DNA from: Osmia lignaria lignaria
Lineage: Eukaryota > Arthropoda > Insecta > Hymenoptera > Megachilidae
Reading direction: 5' to 3'
Assembly (NCBI RefSeq): GCF_051020975.1
Contig: NC_135037.1
Location: 10,788,001 to 10,852,000 of the forward strand
DNA length: 64,000 nucleotides
Shown: positions 1 to 14,264 of the stretch, one piece after another
Layout of the letters: every line of letters begins with the position of its first letter
Numbering within the stretch: position 1 is the first letter of the stretch
Position numbers and translations under genes: made by a program
The notes under the pieces: generated by a model
What the model was told of the DNA's origin: nothing
The model's database searches: none
Seen by the model: the letters and a program-made list of their open reading frames with translations, nothing else

Positions 1-3000
1 TCCGTATAGATATAGGTACAGTAGCTCGTTGATTAGCATGCCACCGTACGGAGATAAGCGGCCTAACCGTGACGATATAGTTGCTCCTGACAGGTCTATA
101 GGCAATTTCATCCACGATAATCCTACCTATTGTTACAATTTCCAATTTCCATGCAATAAGTAAAAATAAATATATTTCCATATTTATTTTTAAATTTCAA
201 AACTTTACAGCTTTCTAAAACATCTGAGTCACGCAAGAAAAAATTCTTACAACAATTCTAAAATTGAAAAATTTTCAATTTCAAAGTTTGTATTGGTAAA
301 TCTGTGGAACGTTCTCTAAAATCTTGACAACATTCATGCCAAAACTACCCCAACAACGATTTCACTATTACAATAGAAATGGACACTCTTGTGGAAGCAG
401 GTACTGATAATCGTTATCTCTCGAGGAGTCTGATATTAGCCTGAAAATGCACTGGCGTAAACATCATAACGTGAGAGTTGCTCGAACGCTAGATAGCTTA
501 CTTCCCAATAACAGCAGGAAGTGCAGCAAGCGAGTGCAACTCGTTGCATCGATGCTGCAGGCCGGCGTGACGTAGATAGGAAGCGAACAATAATTGATCG
601 AACTCTCTAAGCTCCGGCTATAAGCTCATGATCCTGTTATTGTAGATACGCATGGGCATGAGCCGTCTATGACCCCTGCCAGCCTAAACGCCTTCATTTA
701 CCTCGAAACTTATATTAAGTATAAAACGGTTAATTTAAGGAATAAGAAATTTTTAGTCATTCTGATGGATGGTTCGTCGTTACACTATCAAACTATACTT
801 TTGTAATTAAAAAATTTTAGAATTTTTAAATTTATCTTAAAGCAATAAATTATTATTTTTTCTTTATTTTATAATACTCCATATTTTATAAAATACAAGC
901 TGGTGAACTGACCTGATATTTGATAATGAAATTTTGTTTTAAGTATAAACAAGAATATGTATGTTTTAATCGTGAAATTTTAATTGCAAAGGAAGGTATA
1001 TTATTGCTTACACAGTAAGGTAAACAGATTGCATGTTTCGTTTGAGATGCGTTGTTAATATTCCACCCCTGAATAGAATTAAATCGCAGGGATCATAAAC
1101 ACCCTTTTGACAGTAACATCGTCATAAAAACCCCAGGAGGAGAAGACACACTACCGAAGCACATCTGTTCGTTTCGTGTAATTGACTTCTGGATATTCCT
1201 TGATTGCGTGCCACCCATTCGCAAGAAATACAGATGAAAATTGGTAGAAATATAGTTAGATTTAGCCTTAGGTTAAAGGCTAGCTAAGATTTTATAATAC
1301 TAAAATTCTACGATTCTAAGTTTCCAGAATCCTCTCGTAAAGACTTGTAATAGAATTCTAGTCACGTCAATGTTGATTTCCTCAGTAAATATTAACAACT
1401 ATCAGAATAATCGATGATTCAACGGTTTACCGATTTCCTGTCAATACGCAATAGAATTGAACCATACGATTTGCAGTTCTGCCAGGATCTCGGACGAAGA
1501 CTATCAGGAGTAGTGGAATCCTATCTAAGTCGAGGAAAGGAGGAATTACTAATGGAACCACGAGTTCTATGTGTATACTCATGTACAGAAGCCGTAGCAT
1601 TTGCATGTCGCATCGGTAATAAACACTTGCTGAGCAAACGGTGTGTGCTCGACGTTTGATTGGGCCGAGCGCGTAATGACAGGGCATTGTCATGCAAATC
1701 TTGCCGAAACCCCGTCGCTTATGGCCCCGGGCCCCATTAAGCCCGGAGGCATTCGTTTATCGTTCTGTTTGGTCACCCTAAATCGTCTTCGAACTTTACA
1801 CCTTAATTCCTTAATGTGCCATCTTCGATTGATCAAATCAAAGATTCAAAAATTTCCAAAATATCTAAAATTCCTTAAATTAATGCGATGTATTGTTTTT
1901 ACTTTCAGATAGAATTATTCCACGAGGTTTAAGAGAAATGCTAGGATATAAAGGGTTAGCAGTAAAGTGTTATATTATGGTGGATATTTCTTTTTATTCA
2001 CGCTGGTAGATACAACCTATTATCTATTTAAATCACGTTCACCCTTGTATCTGAGAGCAAGCTTAGAATAAGGACAGCTTCGATTTATCAGACGCAAGAT
2101 TCTGAGGCAAGACGTTATCCTGGAGAAATCAGAGAGGGTCAGTCGACTGCTGATCGAAAGGAATATTAAGTGGTTGGGTTAGGGTTATCTACGAGCTGGT
2201 TTCAGTTCTTCCGAGAACCTTCAAGGAATTCGATTTCAATCACGATGTAGGAAGCTTCTGTGTTAGATTACAGAACCAACATCTATTACACCTATTAACG
2301 AAAAAAAGAGAACATAAAACAATAAAAAAGAAATAGTAGGTGTCTTTAATATTACGTTTCTTTTAATATCTTCCCACGCTTTTGTGAATTTAATTTAATT
2401 CCAATTAACATTTCTTTCTCCTCCACTTAACTCGTTAGTCGTAGTCTCGATTGTCCCCTGAAATTACAATGAAATCCTAAAAAATATCTTTTTTTCTCAG
2501 CAGAGGATGTCCCTCCGTAATCGGACGATTATCGATAAACAGTTAACCCATAGGAAAGCGGCATGGATGGTGGTCGGACGACTGAATCAGGTTCACTGTC
2601 GACTTTAAATTGTTACTCCCCTTTCTCTCTTTCTCTGTTCTCCGTCTAGCTGTTAGCCAGACTCCAGCACCGCGTCGACGCCATTGAGGAACAATAAATG
2701 ATTATTGTCGAGACTATTACCGCCGTAGTGGCGAGCAGGCCCCATTGGAACTGTTCGGTGGTCAGTTGCTCTCGGTGCATGTGGTCTTGTGTGTACAAGC
2801 AGCATTCGCGTATACGTGCTACCATTATTTCTCGTATCTCGCGAGTCCATGCACAACCCCGACCACCCCACTCACCCTTTCCTCAATTCCACCGCCATCA
2901 CCTACCCTTTCTCTTCGCTCTTTCATCCGAACCTCTACCGCTTCAACTTTCAACCCCCTTTCACGTTCGCTCTTCTTTAACTTCAAAAATAGCCTCGATA

Positions 3001-5231
3001 CCGGCATGTAAACTGCAACTCGCTTAAGACAGTTCTATAACAAATGCGCTATTTTAAAAAAATTTAATTGAATTTTAATAAAAAATTATGTTTCTTGAAA
3101 TCTTTCATTTTTTGGTAGTCATTTTATAAAGTTTAATCCTTACATCAAGGATACAGGGTATGTATGTAAGTCACTTTGCATTTGACATCTCAGAATACTT
3201 AAACTTTGATCAAGGTGTTTAGGAAAGAAATTTCAAACTGTCTTCGAGGAGAACTTTGAATCTTGTAAATCAGCAGCAGAGACGATTAAACGAGTAGAAA
3301 AGCAATTGGAAGGTGACAGTTTCCCTGTTTCACGCTTCTTTCGTGGGAACGAATCGGAGGTTACTTTCGGGGAAGCAAAGGTGACAGATTCGTTTGTCAA
3401 TGGAATTACAGTGAAGGAACTGATTTTAAAGTCACATTGTACAGCACTGAATTTCAATTCAAACTCCTAATAAGTATTTTGTATAAATTTATTTGAGAAT
3501 ATTACTCTTTTATATCTAACAAGTTCATAATAGAGAATTAAAAGAATGTCTATATTCCTGTCTTCTTAAGCCAGAATATCGAGGAAGAGTTTTACAAGAG
3601 GTTTACACCTATATAGCGAGGAGACCGGAAGGGAGAAGACGAAATAATATCGTCCCGTGACGAAATCTTTCCGTTAAACTCCCCGGTGGCGTATCCCTAC
3701 CAGTGTTCTCCTCGAAACGAAGAGAAAATTGGAAGAGACTGGATAAGAGAAAGACTGGTCGAAGCGAGAGCGAGCGATGGAATAAAAAGGAGAATATCGC
3801 GTGGCCCTCTCTCCTTGAAACCCGGCTTCCTCTGGGACTCGCGAATGAAATTTCATTTCGGCAGCGGCGTAATCTCAGAATTGTTACTTGACTTCGTTCC
3901 TGAAAGGAGAGCATGAAAGGAATCCTCCTGTAATCGACCAAATCACCTTACACCCCTGCCTCCGATCCCCCATCCCCTATTCTAAACACCTTACAGTCGA
4001 CTTTGACCCTCTTCGTTTTAAGCAACGAGCCTTTATTGTCTCGTACACCTGTGTTTTCAATTGGCACCGGTTTCCAGGTTGAAGTTGCCGGGCAAACGAA
4101 GCTTGATAACACTTTAGAGGGGCTCTAACTACCTTGAAATCGATGCAATCTGCGAGCTGGCTCGATAAATCGAGTCATAACGAAGGCGAACAGCGGGCGG
4201 AACGGTGGATATATTGGATAGCCGAAGATCAGGGATCTCGAGAAGGTAAAAGGGTGAATTTTAGGTTGTAATAACTTCCCGGGGGTTTTATAGGGATAAA
4301 TATTTTCGTTTAAGCCTCGAGAAACGAATTATTTAGCGCACGATTCAGCCTCCTTCAACTGCAACTTCTTCCGAGAAGTTTGAAACGATTTAAAAACCGT
4401 CAGCCGAAGGGAAACTCGAACAATACGTCGCCATTTAAGTTACGATCGTATCCAATCAATATTCCCAACGGAAGTAGAATACGCGTCTTTGAAACTGTAC
4501 AATACGACGATTCATCAACACACAGTTTGCCGTTCCGACTTATTGTTCGGAGATTCCTGAACTTCCTTCCCCAACAGTTCCATTCTTCTCGAAAATTTCA
4601 CCGCCATCCATTACTATCGGTATCCTGGTAACCTAATTTTCGCCTCGAAGATTAATCGTATCATTCACGTTCCGTCGAAGTGGGGAGGCACCCCTCCGCC
4701 CGTTGATAACGTGCATGCGGGTCGAACGGGTATTACAGGGTATCTTGAGAAACCTGTGCGATCAATTGTGAGCGTTTAGGTCTTGAAAGCCATCGGAATG
4801 ACTTTAGGCTGAATTTACATTGGACAAGTCGTCACTTTGCACCTTCTTTATTTTACTTTACCTGGAGGAAATCTTTAACAAGATACCTCCAGCCCCTCTG
4901 TAGGATCAATGTAAACTGATCTCAAATCAGGCATTGAAAGACAATTAACAAGTGCTTATGAAATGGTAAACATCGATGTAAGAGTAGGAATAAGAAAAAG
5001 AAGGTCAGGTCGTAGTTGGTCGGGCAATCGTCATGTTGGATCAATCACGGAGTAGGGCTAACGTAATCGGAAAGTCCTTTATATCCGACGAAACTAAGTT
5101 CCGGGGCAATTTGTGTCTCTCTTTGTAAGAAGTAGGCGGGCACGAAGAGGAATAAGGAAAAGAGAGGAAGAGATAGGAGAGGGTGGTAGGGCAGGCGGCG
5201 ACTTTGCATCGTTCGAAGCTCGCTTCAGACT
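1..5231. other. Non-coding stretch, no gene seen
   Basis: AT-rich DNA without a recognisable coding frame; open frames are at most about 113 codons, often lack an ATG, and overlap on both strands. It holds an A/T hairpin (listed separately), a perfect 14-bp palindrome TATTTTATAAAATA at 882-895, a small hairpin with arms ACAATAA/TTATTGT near 2690-2710, and a pyrimidine-rich run at about 2850-2990. GC-richer patches at 3600-4300 and 4650-4750 show no splice-bounded frame that stands out. Confidence 0.6.
161..192. repeat. Perfect A/T hairpin, 13-bp arms
   Basis: The left arm TAAAAATAAATAT (161-173) is the exact reverse complement of the right arm (180-192), with a 6-nt loop. Only A and T occur in the arms, so chance is less unlikely than for a mixed-base hairpin. 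It could be a cruciform or matrix-attachment-like element; no flanking target duplication is visible. Confidence 0.5.
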
Positions 5232-6060
5232 GCTTCGCCCTAATATAAGGAGGAGAGTTCCTCTTCCTTTCTCATCTTGATCCTCTCTGCCTCGCTCTTC
5301 CTACACCCTTTTGCTTTACCGGAGCCACCCCCCCCCCCCCCCCCATCCTCCTACCACCCTCATCCGCAATTCCCTCCAATTCTTTTCTCGAAACAAGTTT
5401 GTAAAACGCAATTTTCTCGTAGGTTGACAAGTCATCTAATCGCACGTTGGGACACACCGTGTCTACTTCCACCTCCCGACCACCCCCTCGAACCTCCACC
5501 ATTTTTCTTTCTTTCCATCTCGCGTATGTCGCTTTCCCGTATATCACCGGTTCCATCTTCCTTTTGTGTTCCGACAACCACCGCTGCCAGACAAGAATTC
5601 CGAAAACGATCACCGAAGCTTTTTCTAGCTTTCATCCACGTTATTCGCCGGAGAAATCTTGACGAATTTTTCCGGGTTAACTTCGTACTTTTTATCACTT
5701 GGCGCGTAGATCTGGATCCGAATATAAAACATCAAATATTTCTTGCATTCATTGTCCCATCGAGCCACCCTCGGCGCGAAAGTGAATCGACGCGGAAGAT
5801 CGTCAGCTCGAACGGCTCTGAACCGTAAAATCCGAAAGAATCACAGCTTTGGCAGGAATCATTTTTAGCCCCGTGTCTTTTCCTTAGTTTATCGTTATAT
5901 TGGTCGAGAAAAAAAAAAGAAAGAAACGAAGGGGATGAAAATGAAAGGTCCGAGGGAGGAAGCTTATCTGCCAAAGCCTTTTTCGATCCCGTGTATGTAA
6001 ACTTCATAAACATCACCTTGGTTGCCCGAGGGGTCTTCCGTGGACCGGCCAAACGAGCTT
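5232..6060 (+). other. Pyrimidine-rich GC-richer patch with TATA-like word
   Basis: The segment is strongly C/T-rich on the plus strand. A TATAAGG word lies at 5244-5250, followed by a C/T-rich run that could be a 5' leader, but no initiator or donor pair convinces. The longest plus-strand frame of the window (5277-5828, 183 codons) lies here. It opens at TTG, begins with proline codons made by the poly-C tract, and shows no domain. I treat it as a by-product of composition. Confidence 0.4.
5328..5344 (+). repeat. Poly-C tract, 17 bases
   Basis: An uninterrupted run of 17 C follows GGAGCCA. Long C homopolymers are rare in AT-rich insect DNA and are prone to length error in assembly. The minus strand could join a G-quadruplex only by slippage within one run. 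Confidence 0.85.
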
Positions 6061-9000
6061 GGCCGGCTGTTTGGTCCGAAATTTCTTTTTAGAGGTACCG
6101 GCGCCCCTTTCAATCGAATTAACCCTGTTTGAACAACTTCCTACTTACTTATTTCGCTTTTTTTCTCACTGACCATGCACCTAACGTTTGCTCCTCTTGT
6201 TTGAATAACTGTCCATTGGACATATGTGATCCATTCGGGGTGAAATAAGTCTCTTGTTAGTGACTCAAACACTGTTTATAAAGGTTAGCTTATTTATAAT
6301 AATTTGTTGAACGAAATAGCTGGTAATTTCAAGTCGATTTTTATATAAAAAGTTTAGAGAATATGAAAAATTAATTTTGCCCCCAGATCCAAGTTGGGAC
6401 TTTCGTCTCCGTTCATTTATATCCAGCACGCTGAAACTGTACTTTAATCTAATGCATTAGGAATCTGCTTATGCGAGAATGTAACGAGCTTGCGATTCGC
6501 GTGCTTATCGATGCAAAAAGAGCACATTGAAGCGGTTGCATGCGCTCGGCTAACGACCAGAGGGGTTCCAAAGGCCTGGACAAACGAGTTTTCGAATTTT
6601 CCGGCCGACCGCTCCGATGCAAGGGTCAACCAGGTTAATGTTTCCCTTCTATTCGTCCCATAGTTGTCTTTCTCTTTCATTTTCTCTTTCCCCTGCGTAT
6701 GTATGCCTCTACCCCTTCTATATCTCTCTTCTTCTGTAAGGGTCAATCAAACATGAACTGGAAACTTTGTTAAAATTCATTTATTAATTACAAGTATTAT
6801 ATAAAAATAATTCTGAATAATTAAAACAATTTTTAGCAAAATAAGGCCAAATTTTATTATAATTTTTAAAACTCAATTTTTGTATATTTTTGTTTCGATT
6901 AGATCAACATTATTCGACTAACCTGTGTCACTAGTTTCCCAAGGTTCAGTTACACCCCTTCGTTCATTCCAGTTTTTACTTACAGTTGTGACCCGTATTT
7001 TGCGAAGCACTTTGTTACCGAGTGAAAGAAAATAGTGGCGCAAAAGGCTTGGTTTCGCAATGAAATTCGAGAGAAAAATTTCTATCGAATGAAATATTTT
7101 CCCCCCGGGGCGATTGTGAGTTTGGACGTTTTCCGGCTGATCGGACGTTGCACCGTGATCGTCGACGCGGAAACCTCCATCCCGTTTCCGGCGGACCGCG
7201 CCACAGCCGTCACTTCGTAATCTCTGACACCTACTTTCGCTCGTACGAAAAATTGATCGGCTACGTTTTTTACTATATTTTTTGGTAGAAATGAAAATTC
7301 CTTTAGGTATCGTTTTTGAAAAAATGTGACTCAAAAACCGAGCAGAAATCTTCCGAAAGAAAGTCAATATACTACAAACTTAAATAACATAAATAATTTC
7401 TACAAATCAAATGAAATAATAATAACATTAAAAAATCTTCAATTTAATTAAAGTAAATATTATCGTGTCCTTCATATTCCGTACCGATAAATCATTAATA
7501 CTTTCATTTTATCTTATTTTTATCCGTATATTATGAAAGCTTTGCACAAACGAGATTCGCAATATCCTCGTCGATCCTCCTCTTAAAATCCACGTTCGAG
7601 AATATTATAAATGTCGTTGGACGATTAAAACCGATTGCGTCCCGGATGGTCGAGGTTTTCGGTCCTATTTTAGCCTGTAGCGGTATCTTGTTTATTGCCG
7701 ATCGAACGGACCAAGCTTTCAGATTATTACGGTGGAGCAGGCTGGGGTGGACGGTTTCTAAATTTACTTCGAAATCGTCTGGACCCGTTTTTGCCGATAT
7801 ATCTACCATGGAAAAGTTGTAGAGAAACAGGGAAACGATTGACTGGCCACGGAGTTTAACAGTACAATGGCTACGTCGTTACAATAAGGCTTCGGAAACA
7901 CGGTGCATTGCCGTGGACACAGTAAATTCCTCGTATTTCGACATCGAGGATAGCCTATGTACCTTTGTACCGTTCCTGCTCGGATATTTCCACCAATGGA
8001 AGCAAGTACAATTCAAACGTATTCGAATAATCCAATCTGATCTTCCAGATGTTTCTTTCGTTTCTTTTTTTTTTGTTATTTTTCTTTATGATGTCATTGT
8101 TGGATATTGCTGTATACGATAGATAGAGAAATTTTTATCGTGTACGTTTTAAATTAAGAAAAACTTTGAATTTTGGAATTCTAAAAATTAAGCTTCTAAT
8201 CTTTCCAAATTTTGAAGCTTTGGAATTTTTTAATTTTGTAATTTCAAGATTTTAAAACAGTCAAGAAACTAATACAAATTAACATTGCATAAACTGACTA
8301 GGTACTTATCAAAGAAATTCCTATAAAATCCTCATCAAAATCCATTATTTATTAAATAACAAACTGAAGTAATTCCCTAATAATCAGCCTTTCATCCTCT
8401 CAAGTCTCGTCTGTGTACTCTCGTTCCACCTAGTAATTATATTTCCTATCCCACGGATCTTTGATTTACCATAAAGAGCATTAACTCCATTATTCGATAA
8501 CAATTTAACTTTCCAACGGGATATCTGTGAAATGCAAAGACGCGTTTTATATCGAACGATCTTTATCCTCGCTTCCCATTACCGATCCTCTTCCACTTCG
8601 CGTTTACAGTTTGTATTAAAAACTGTTGTTACTTGGAACGTTGCCCCTTTTGTCTAGCAAAGAAACACGCTGTCGAATTATTTCCATTTATTTGCAGCTT
8701 ATCGTTTGCCAGACGTTTCTCGTTATTTCACGATACTCTTGTTAGCACAGAAAAGGTCGGCCCAGCTTCGGCCCTGCCCTGCCCAGCCCGTTTACCCCCG
8801 TTTCTTTTTGACATCCCGGATTCTCTGCGCGGATACGTTCCGTTCTGATCGAAGGTTTTCAGCCGAGAGACCGAGAGGACAATCAGACGAGAGTATTGAG
8901 GCCAGAGACAATTGTCGTCCGACCGGATAGACTTTGTCGCTTCCACCTCCGATTATCCTTTGACCGACCTACAGATGAAACAATAATACGAGAGGGCCAC

Positions 9001-11860
9001 TCGTAAGAGAGATAAGAGCAGAGCCGGCTGGGATGGTAAGCGGAACGCCGGAACCGTTATTTCTCGTTATCGGTTGTTACGTGTGCGAAACAAACGAATC
9101 CAACGACGGTGAACCCTTTGTGTTCTTGACGAGCACCGAATCCAACCCCGCCGCTACAATACTTTCGTTTCGCCACTCGCCTCCTCCATACCCGTGCAAA
9201 AACTTTCAAAAAGATTTCATCGATTCGAAAGGACCCGGCTTGTACCTCCGCACAATGCCGCCCGATTCGGATTCAATGCCCGTTCGATTTCCTACGAAAC
9301 TATTCTTAATTGATATTAACAAAAGGAAATATTCCAACTTTGAAATTTTTCCCTTCGACGATTCTTTCCTGTAGATACGAAGGGTAGTCGGCGACGCACG
9401 ATTATTTCAATATTTCTATTATGCATATAATAACCGAATCCTTAATAATTTCCTTAAATACTACAATTTCCATTGCATTCAAAAGTTCATCAACATTACA
9501 CGCACACGTCGCACCCATTTCACATTTCGATATTGTCAGCCGTAGCAATAAGCTGCATCAATGGCAACGCGAACAAGAGAGAATTAATTATTCGAAAATC
9601 AGGGAATTGGCCGTTCCGTCAAAGGACCAAAAGGTTTTCTGCAAACATTCGTACGGCTTCGTAGTCCGGCAAAGCTTGTTCAATCTAGCTGCACGCAGAT
9701 AGAGGGATGCGTGCGTGGATATGAAATATGCCCATGTATTCGTGTCTCGGATGAAACTGCAAGGCTATTCTGTTATATGGACTTAGGAACAATGGGGCGG
9801 AAAGGGGTGGGATGAAAAGTAAGCGTGTCCATACCGAAGGGCCGAGTAGAGGATTAGTCGGAACAGTTCTCCGTTGAAATTGTTGCTGTTGTACCAGGAT
9901 CGGGTTGCTTTGCGTTCACTTCCTCTTCAGGATCTCCTCTGTGTCTAGAAGCACCCTTATTTCCTGGCATTACGATTCAACGGAAGGCGGAAAGCGTCGC
10001 GTCCCGTCACATTGCGAGCAAAGTCGATGCCCTTCGTTTGATTACACCTCACTTGCGATCCGATTATATTCTCTGTCCAACTGTACCTTGTACGAGTTCC
10101 TCGTGTGAACTTTCCAATGCGAAACGCTAGATACAGATATTGGGCGAGGGTAAGCAAACCAGTTGATGGACGCTTGTGATTTTTTCTTATAAAACAGATA
10201 TTTAAAAAAATAATCTAATATTTTAGATTAGGTTTCTTTTTTGGAGATTATGATGAAAAGGTTAATATTTGTTATTTTGAGAAAAAATAATTCTTGTACA
10301 GTAAAGAGGGAGCTGTCAATAAAGTATCTTAAAGATTGGTTAGGTTCGGAAAATATCAGGTATTTCCGTGGAGACCGATCGTTTCACGTGGTTAGGGCGT
10401 GTACGAACCTTATGAATACGTCTGAAAAGTATATCGGGCAATTGCCATCTCTTTCACGTAGCGATATCTGCCTCGTGGTATAATCGGGGTGCTGCCAGTA
10501 GCAGCGGCAGTAGCGGCAATTGGACCGATAGGAATGGCTACCATTAGAGTATCTTGGACACGGACCAGAAACTGCTTCTGCAGTAAATGGATTTTCTTTG
10601 AAAGACATCGTGTAGATCCGGGTAGCCAGCTACCGACAGGGTTTTCATAACTCTGCCCGATTCATCCGCGAAATCACCGTTCCCCATTCGATCCCTGCCT
10701 GTCGTTGCGTTTTTCCGCTGAAAGCTTACCTTTTATCGACCGTTAATCTTTCTTCCTGAATAAGAAACGTCATAATAACGCAACACGTAATCAAAGACTT
10801 TCCTTCCAAATTTTATAATTTTAGAATCTTGAAATTCTGAAATACTTTTTTGAGAAAAACTATGTATATTTTTTACGTACGACAATTTTTCAGAAAGTAA
10901 TATTTTTGTATAGACAACCACAGTCTAATAATTAGTTAACAAATCATAGTGAAAAGTGTAAAATGTGTTCACGAGAATAATCCATTGCAGGTTGAAACGC
11001 ATAACGAATCGTGGCAATACGTAGCGTAATGCAAAATTGCAAGCTGGTAACGAACGTCGATGCGAGCAATTAGAAGGGAGCCGACAAATCGCCTGCATCT
11101 AACGTGCCATTGGTTCCCTGTAAACTGGTAATTAGTCGCGTGTGTTCGGTGAAAGCACAAATACGCTCTGTCACCGATTTAATTAGTCTATAACTCTTGC
11201 GTCTGGATCAAGCCTCGTTCGTGTAAGCGTTTCTGTAATAACATAAATTATTGCTCAACACTGAAGCCCTATTTTCGTTCATCCACCGCTTCGTATATTG
11301 TAAAATGACATTATTTAACAAAGTATTTTAAACAAATTTTATGGCACATTTGAAAAAAGAAAAATTTTCAATTCTTTCCTAAGCATCTCTCTGTATAACA
11401 TAAAACATCCCTGCACGATTCTTCTTTATCCCTTGTCTGGTCGAGCATCGCGGCTCGTCGGGATCCGTTTAGCGAGACTTACGAAGCTGATGCACGAGTA
11501 AAGTGTCGATTTTTCGAAAGGACAGAATTAGGAGGTTCTTGGCCCTGGCCAGAAGCCAACCAGCCAAGTTTCCGATATGCAATTCCGCTTTATTTCCGGA
11601 TCGTTTGACGCGGCCGTCCCGGCTCGTGCGAAGGCTAATGTAATGGAAACGCTGTATAAGCCCTCCTATGCATATTATTGTGCCACTTCCATGCCGCCTC
11701 GCAATGCTAATAATTGTTATGGCCCGATAGAGTGCAATTCCATGCCACTCGACCGACGCTCGTTCCACTTTCGCATTGAATAAATTGCAACAGTTTTCAA
11801 CTAGAGAGGATCATCGTTTCTGCTACGCCATTCTACTGTCCCCTCCCCCTCCCTACCGTC
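6061..11860. other. Non-coding stretch, no gene seen
   Basis: No supported exon. AT-rich blocks lie at 6760-6900, 7370-7520 and 8120-8360; the last contains the imperfect palindrome TTTTGGAATTCTAAAA. A short GCAGTAGCGG-type repeat lies near 10490-10520. The minus-strand frame 6918-7367 (149 codons) has no recognisable family, and I do not call it. Confidence 0.55.
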
Positions 11861-11865
11861 GTTAT

Positions 11866-12032
11866 CAATTCGATTTCGTTCGATTCGAATCGTTCGAATT
11901 GATTTGACCTTTGTCCACCGCGCGCGATTCGTCGCCGTTTTCGATTCGAACAAGAATCAAACGGATTCGAACGAACAACGTTACACAGCCGGGCTGCGCT
12001 TGATTTTCTCCACGCCGCGCCGCGCCGCGCGG
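11866..12032. repeat. TTCGAA-rich cluster followed by GCCGC tandem
   Basis: A near-palindromic block at 11866-11901 begins CAATTCGA and ends TCGAATTG. Further GATTCGAAC words follow to about 11977. At 12013-12032 comes a tandem of about three GCCGC units. The block is extremely CpG-dense against its AT-rich surroundings. No coding frame is supported; it could be a regulatory or methylation-sensitive patch, or simple sequence. Confidence 0.5.
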
Positions 12033-12060
12033 TTGGAAAATTTTTGTTCTATTCGATGAA

Positions 12061-14264
12061 CCGTACACTTCCATCCTACTATTTTTCATGGCTCACCCGA
12101 CCGCCACGCACGTTTGCATCCAGCTTTGTACAGAAAAATGGAGTATTTTAGGGGAATTGAAGAAAGGGTTAGGCTATATGCGCCTTGCAATTGCAGAAAC
12201 CAGGTCAGTTTGGAAATGTCAGGAATGTTTTAATTTCGAAATTAAAATCGAAACGCAGCCGGGTCAAGCTATTGATAAATTGAAGTAAAATGCTCGATAT
12301 TGATAGGAAAAAATGTCGCTAAAGAAAATTAAATGGCTTTGAATGGAAAAAGTTTCGTGTATCGAAAGAATAATTTTCATGGTTTTCGTGGTCCGCCGGT
12401 GCAAGGGTTAATGTATCATCCTTATGGCACACAGCGAGCGACTCGACTTTCGAAGCTCGGTATTAATACATTCTCTCCTAAGAAAGTCTTTTCTAGAAAT
12501 TCTTTGAAAATGAACGCTTAACGAACTCACGTATCTTACAGTTACCTTCTGACGACATAACTTATCGCTAAGTACCGGGAAAGTTCCTCGGCTTAATAAA
12601 ATGAAACGGCTGAAATAGCAATTCCGCCAAACTTGATCGTCATATCGAAGCGAGGAAAAGGCGTCGGAAGGATTTTCACCCGGGACTTTTCAGGGAACGA
12701 ACAAACGGGCTTGTCTTCCTTTTATTGAGCCTTCCCAGACGTAACCGGTTACGTTCAATGCAAAACGCTTTTCAAGTTAGGCCGATGGAATCGTTAAAAT
12801 CTGAAATGTAAATGAGAGAGAAGCGGCTCGGTTCGATAACGTCGAAAAATCACTTGCCAGTTGCTGCAGTTTCCCTTTTATACACACCCAGATGCTACGA
12901 TTTTATTTTCCTTCGTGAAAAAGAGAGAAAGGTACAGCCGGTCGCCACGGTTATTTCGGCTCCTACTACCATGTAAACGAGCAGCCTCCGAGCTGTAACA
13001 AGCGGCAACTAAACGCGTAAGACCCCGTGCTCTATACAGTCCATGAACTCCGCCATTGGTTTAACGAGAGCGTAAAAGTTAAAACAGTAAGCACACTTTA
13101 ACTGAACTCCTGCAACGTGGTTTTAAACGGTACGCAGCCAAGTGTTTTACACATCCGTGTAACAATTTTATTTGCATCAACGCGGATTAAGGGGGGCTAA
13201 GGGGGGCTAACCTCCCAGAAACCCTGTCATAAGTCTACCATTTGTGTGAAAAAATATTGAACGAAACATTTTTAAATTTCAATTTTTTATCCTAGAAGTT
13301 ACGCGTAATATTTTCGAAAAAATAAAAATGAAAGAGTTCCGTATCTTCATCCGCTTGCAGATGATCGCCGTCAGAGGAGAACGAATTGTCCCCGTAGCCA
13401 CGTCGTAACCGGCGTTTATAGTCTCCGGTGGTGCAATAATATAAATCCTGCCCGTTATCGGTCGAAATTTATTGGAGGATATTATCGAACGTCGATTATC
13501 ACGATACCATCGTGACCGTACGAACATGACCGGTGATCTGGTGGCCGTGGACTGTGTCCACCGTGGACCGGAACGCCCCACGTGGCTACGTAATACGATT
13601 ATTTATTACAAAAGCATTATTTATTGCTGGAGAATCCTTCCAGCGACCGATTCATTATTGTTATTTAATGGCTTAGTCGTTAAATTTGCCTCCCAGTGGA
13701 CTGATATATAATCCTCTAACAACTTTCGTTCAATTTTAGAATTTTGCAATTTTCAAACTCTGGAATATTAAAAATACGTCACGAAATCAATGCACCTTAT
13801 TATTGTTAAAACTACACCCAAATTGTTCCGAACGGAGTTAGGATAGGATCGTCAGACAATTCCTTCCTTTCCCCTAGCAGTCGCGTCTGGCTAGTTCTTT
13901 TATCGCCTCCTAAAATATCGTCATCATCGAGCTTAATCGCGTAATAAAACGTTTTTGTTCCCTTGTTTGTCTAGCCGCGTTCCCCCTACGGGAAGTTTGC
14001 ACAGAGAAAAATAAATAAATCGTTGTGGCGCATCGCCAAAGCCTTACTTTGTCGCTACATTTCTTCCCCCCTTTACACCAATTTCTGGAAATTTACCGTT
14101 CGAAGATGATGCCGAAAACTTTTCCCGCAAAGAACCAATTCGTCACGAAAGCAATGTCAAATTTTCAAATTTAGAAACATGGAAAATTGAAAATTCAAAC
14201 GATCAGAAATACAGAAGCGTTAAGTTTGAAAATTTCTAAATTAAGAAATTGACCAGCTGCCGCT
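12061..14264. other. Non-coding stretch, no gene seen
   Basis: Mixed-composition DNA with only short frames. It includes one exact tandem pair at 13191-13210 (separate entry) and AT-rich blocks at 13730-13770 and 14150-14250 built from AAATTT/GAAAAT words like those in the dispersed repeats. No splice-bounded open frame stands out. Confidence 0.5.
13191..13210 (+). repeat. Tandem GGGGGGCTAA, two exact copies
   Basis: Two identical 10-bp units lie side by side and are followed by CCTCCC. G-runs joined to CTAA words also occur in the dispersed repeat family seen elsewhere in this window (GGGGCTAATGGGG at 32069-32081), so this may be a small relic of that family. Confidence 0.7.

Noticed and set aside
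5277..5828. Longest plus-strand frame, 183 codons
   Set aside because: It starts at TTG, its proline run comes from the poly-C tract, other frames on both strands are also open in this C/T-rich patch, and no domain or splice borders are seen.
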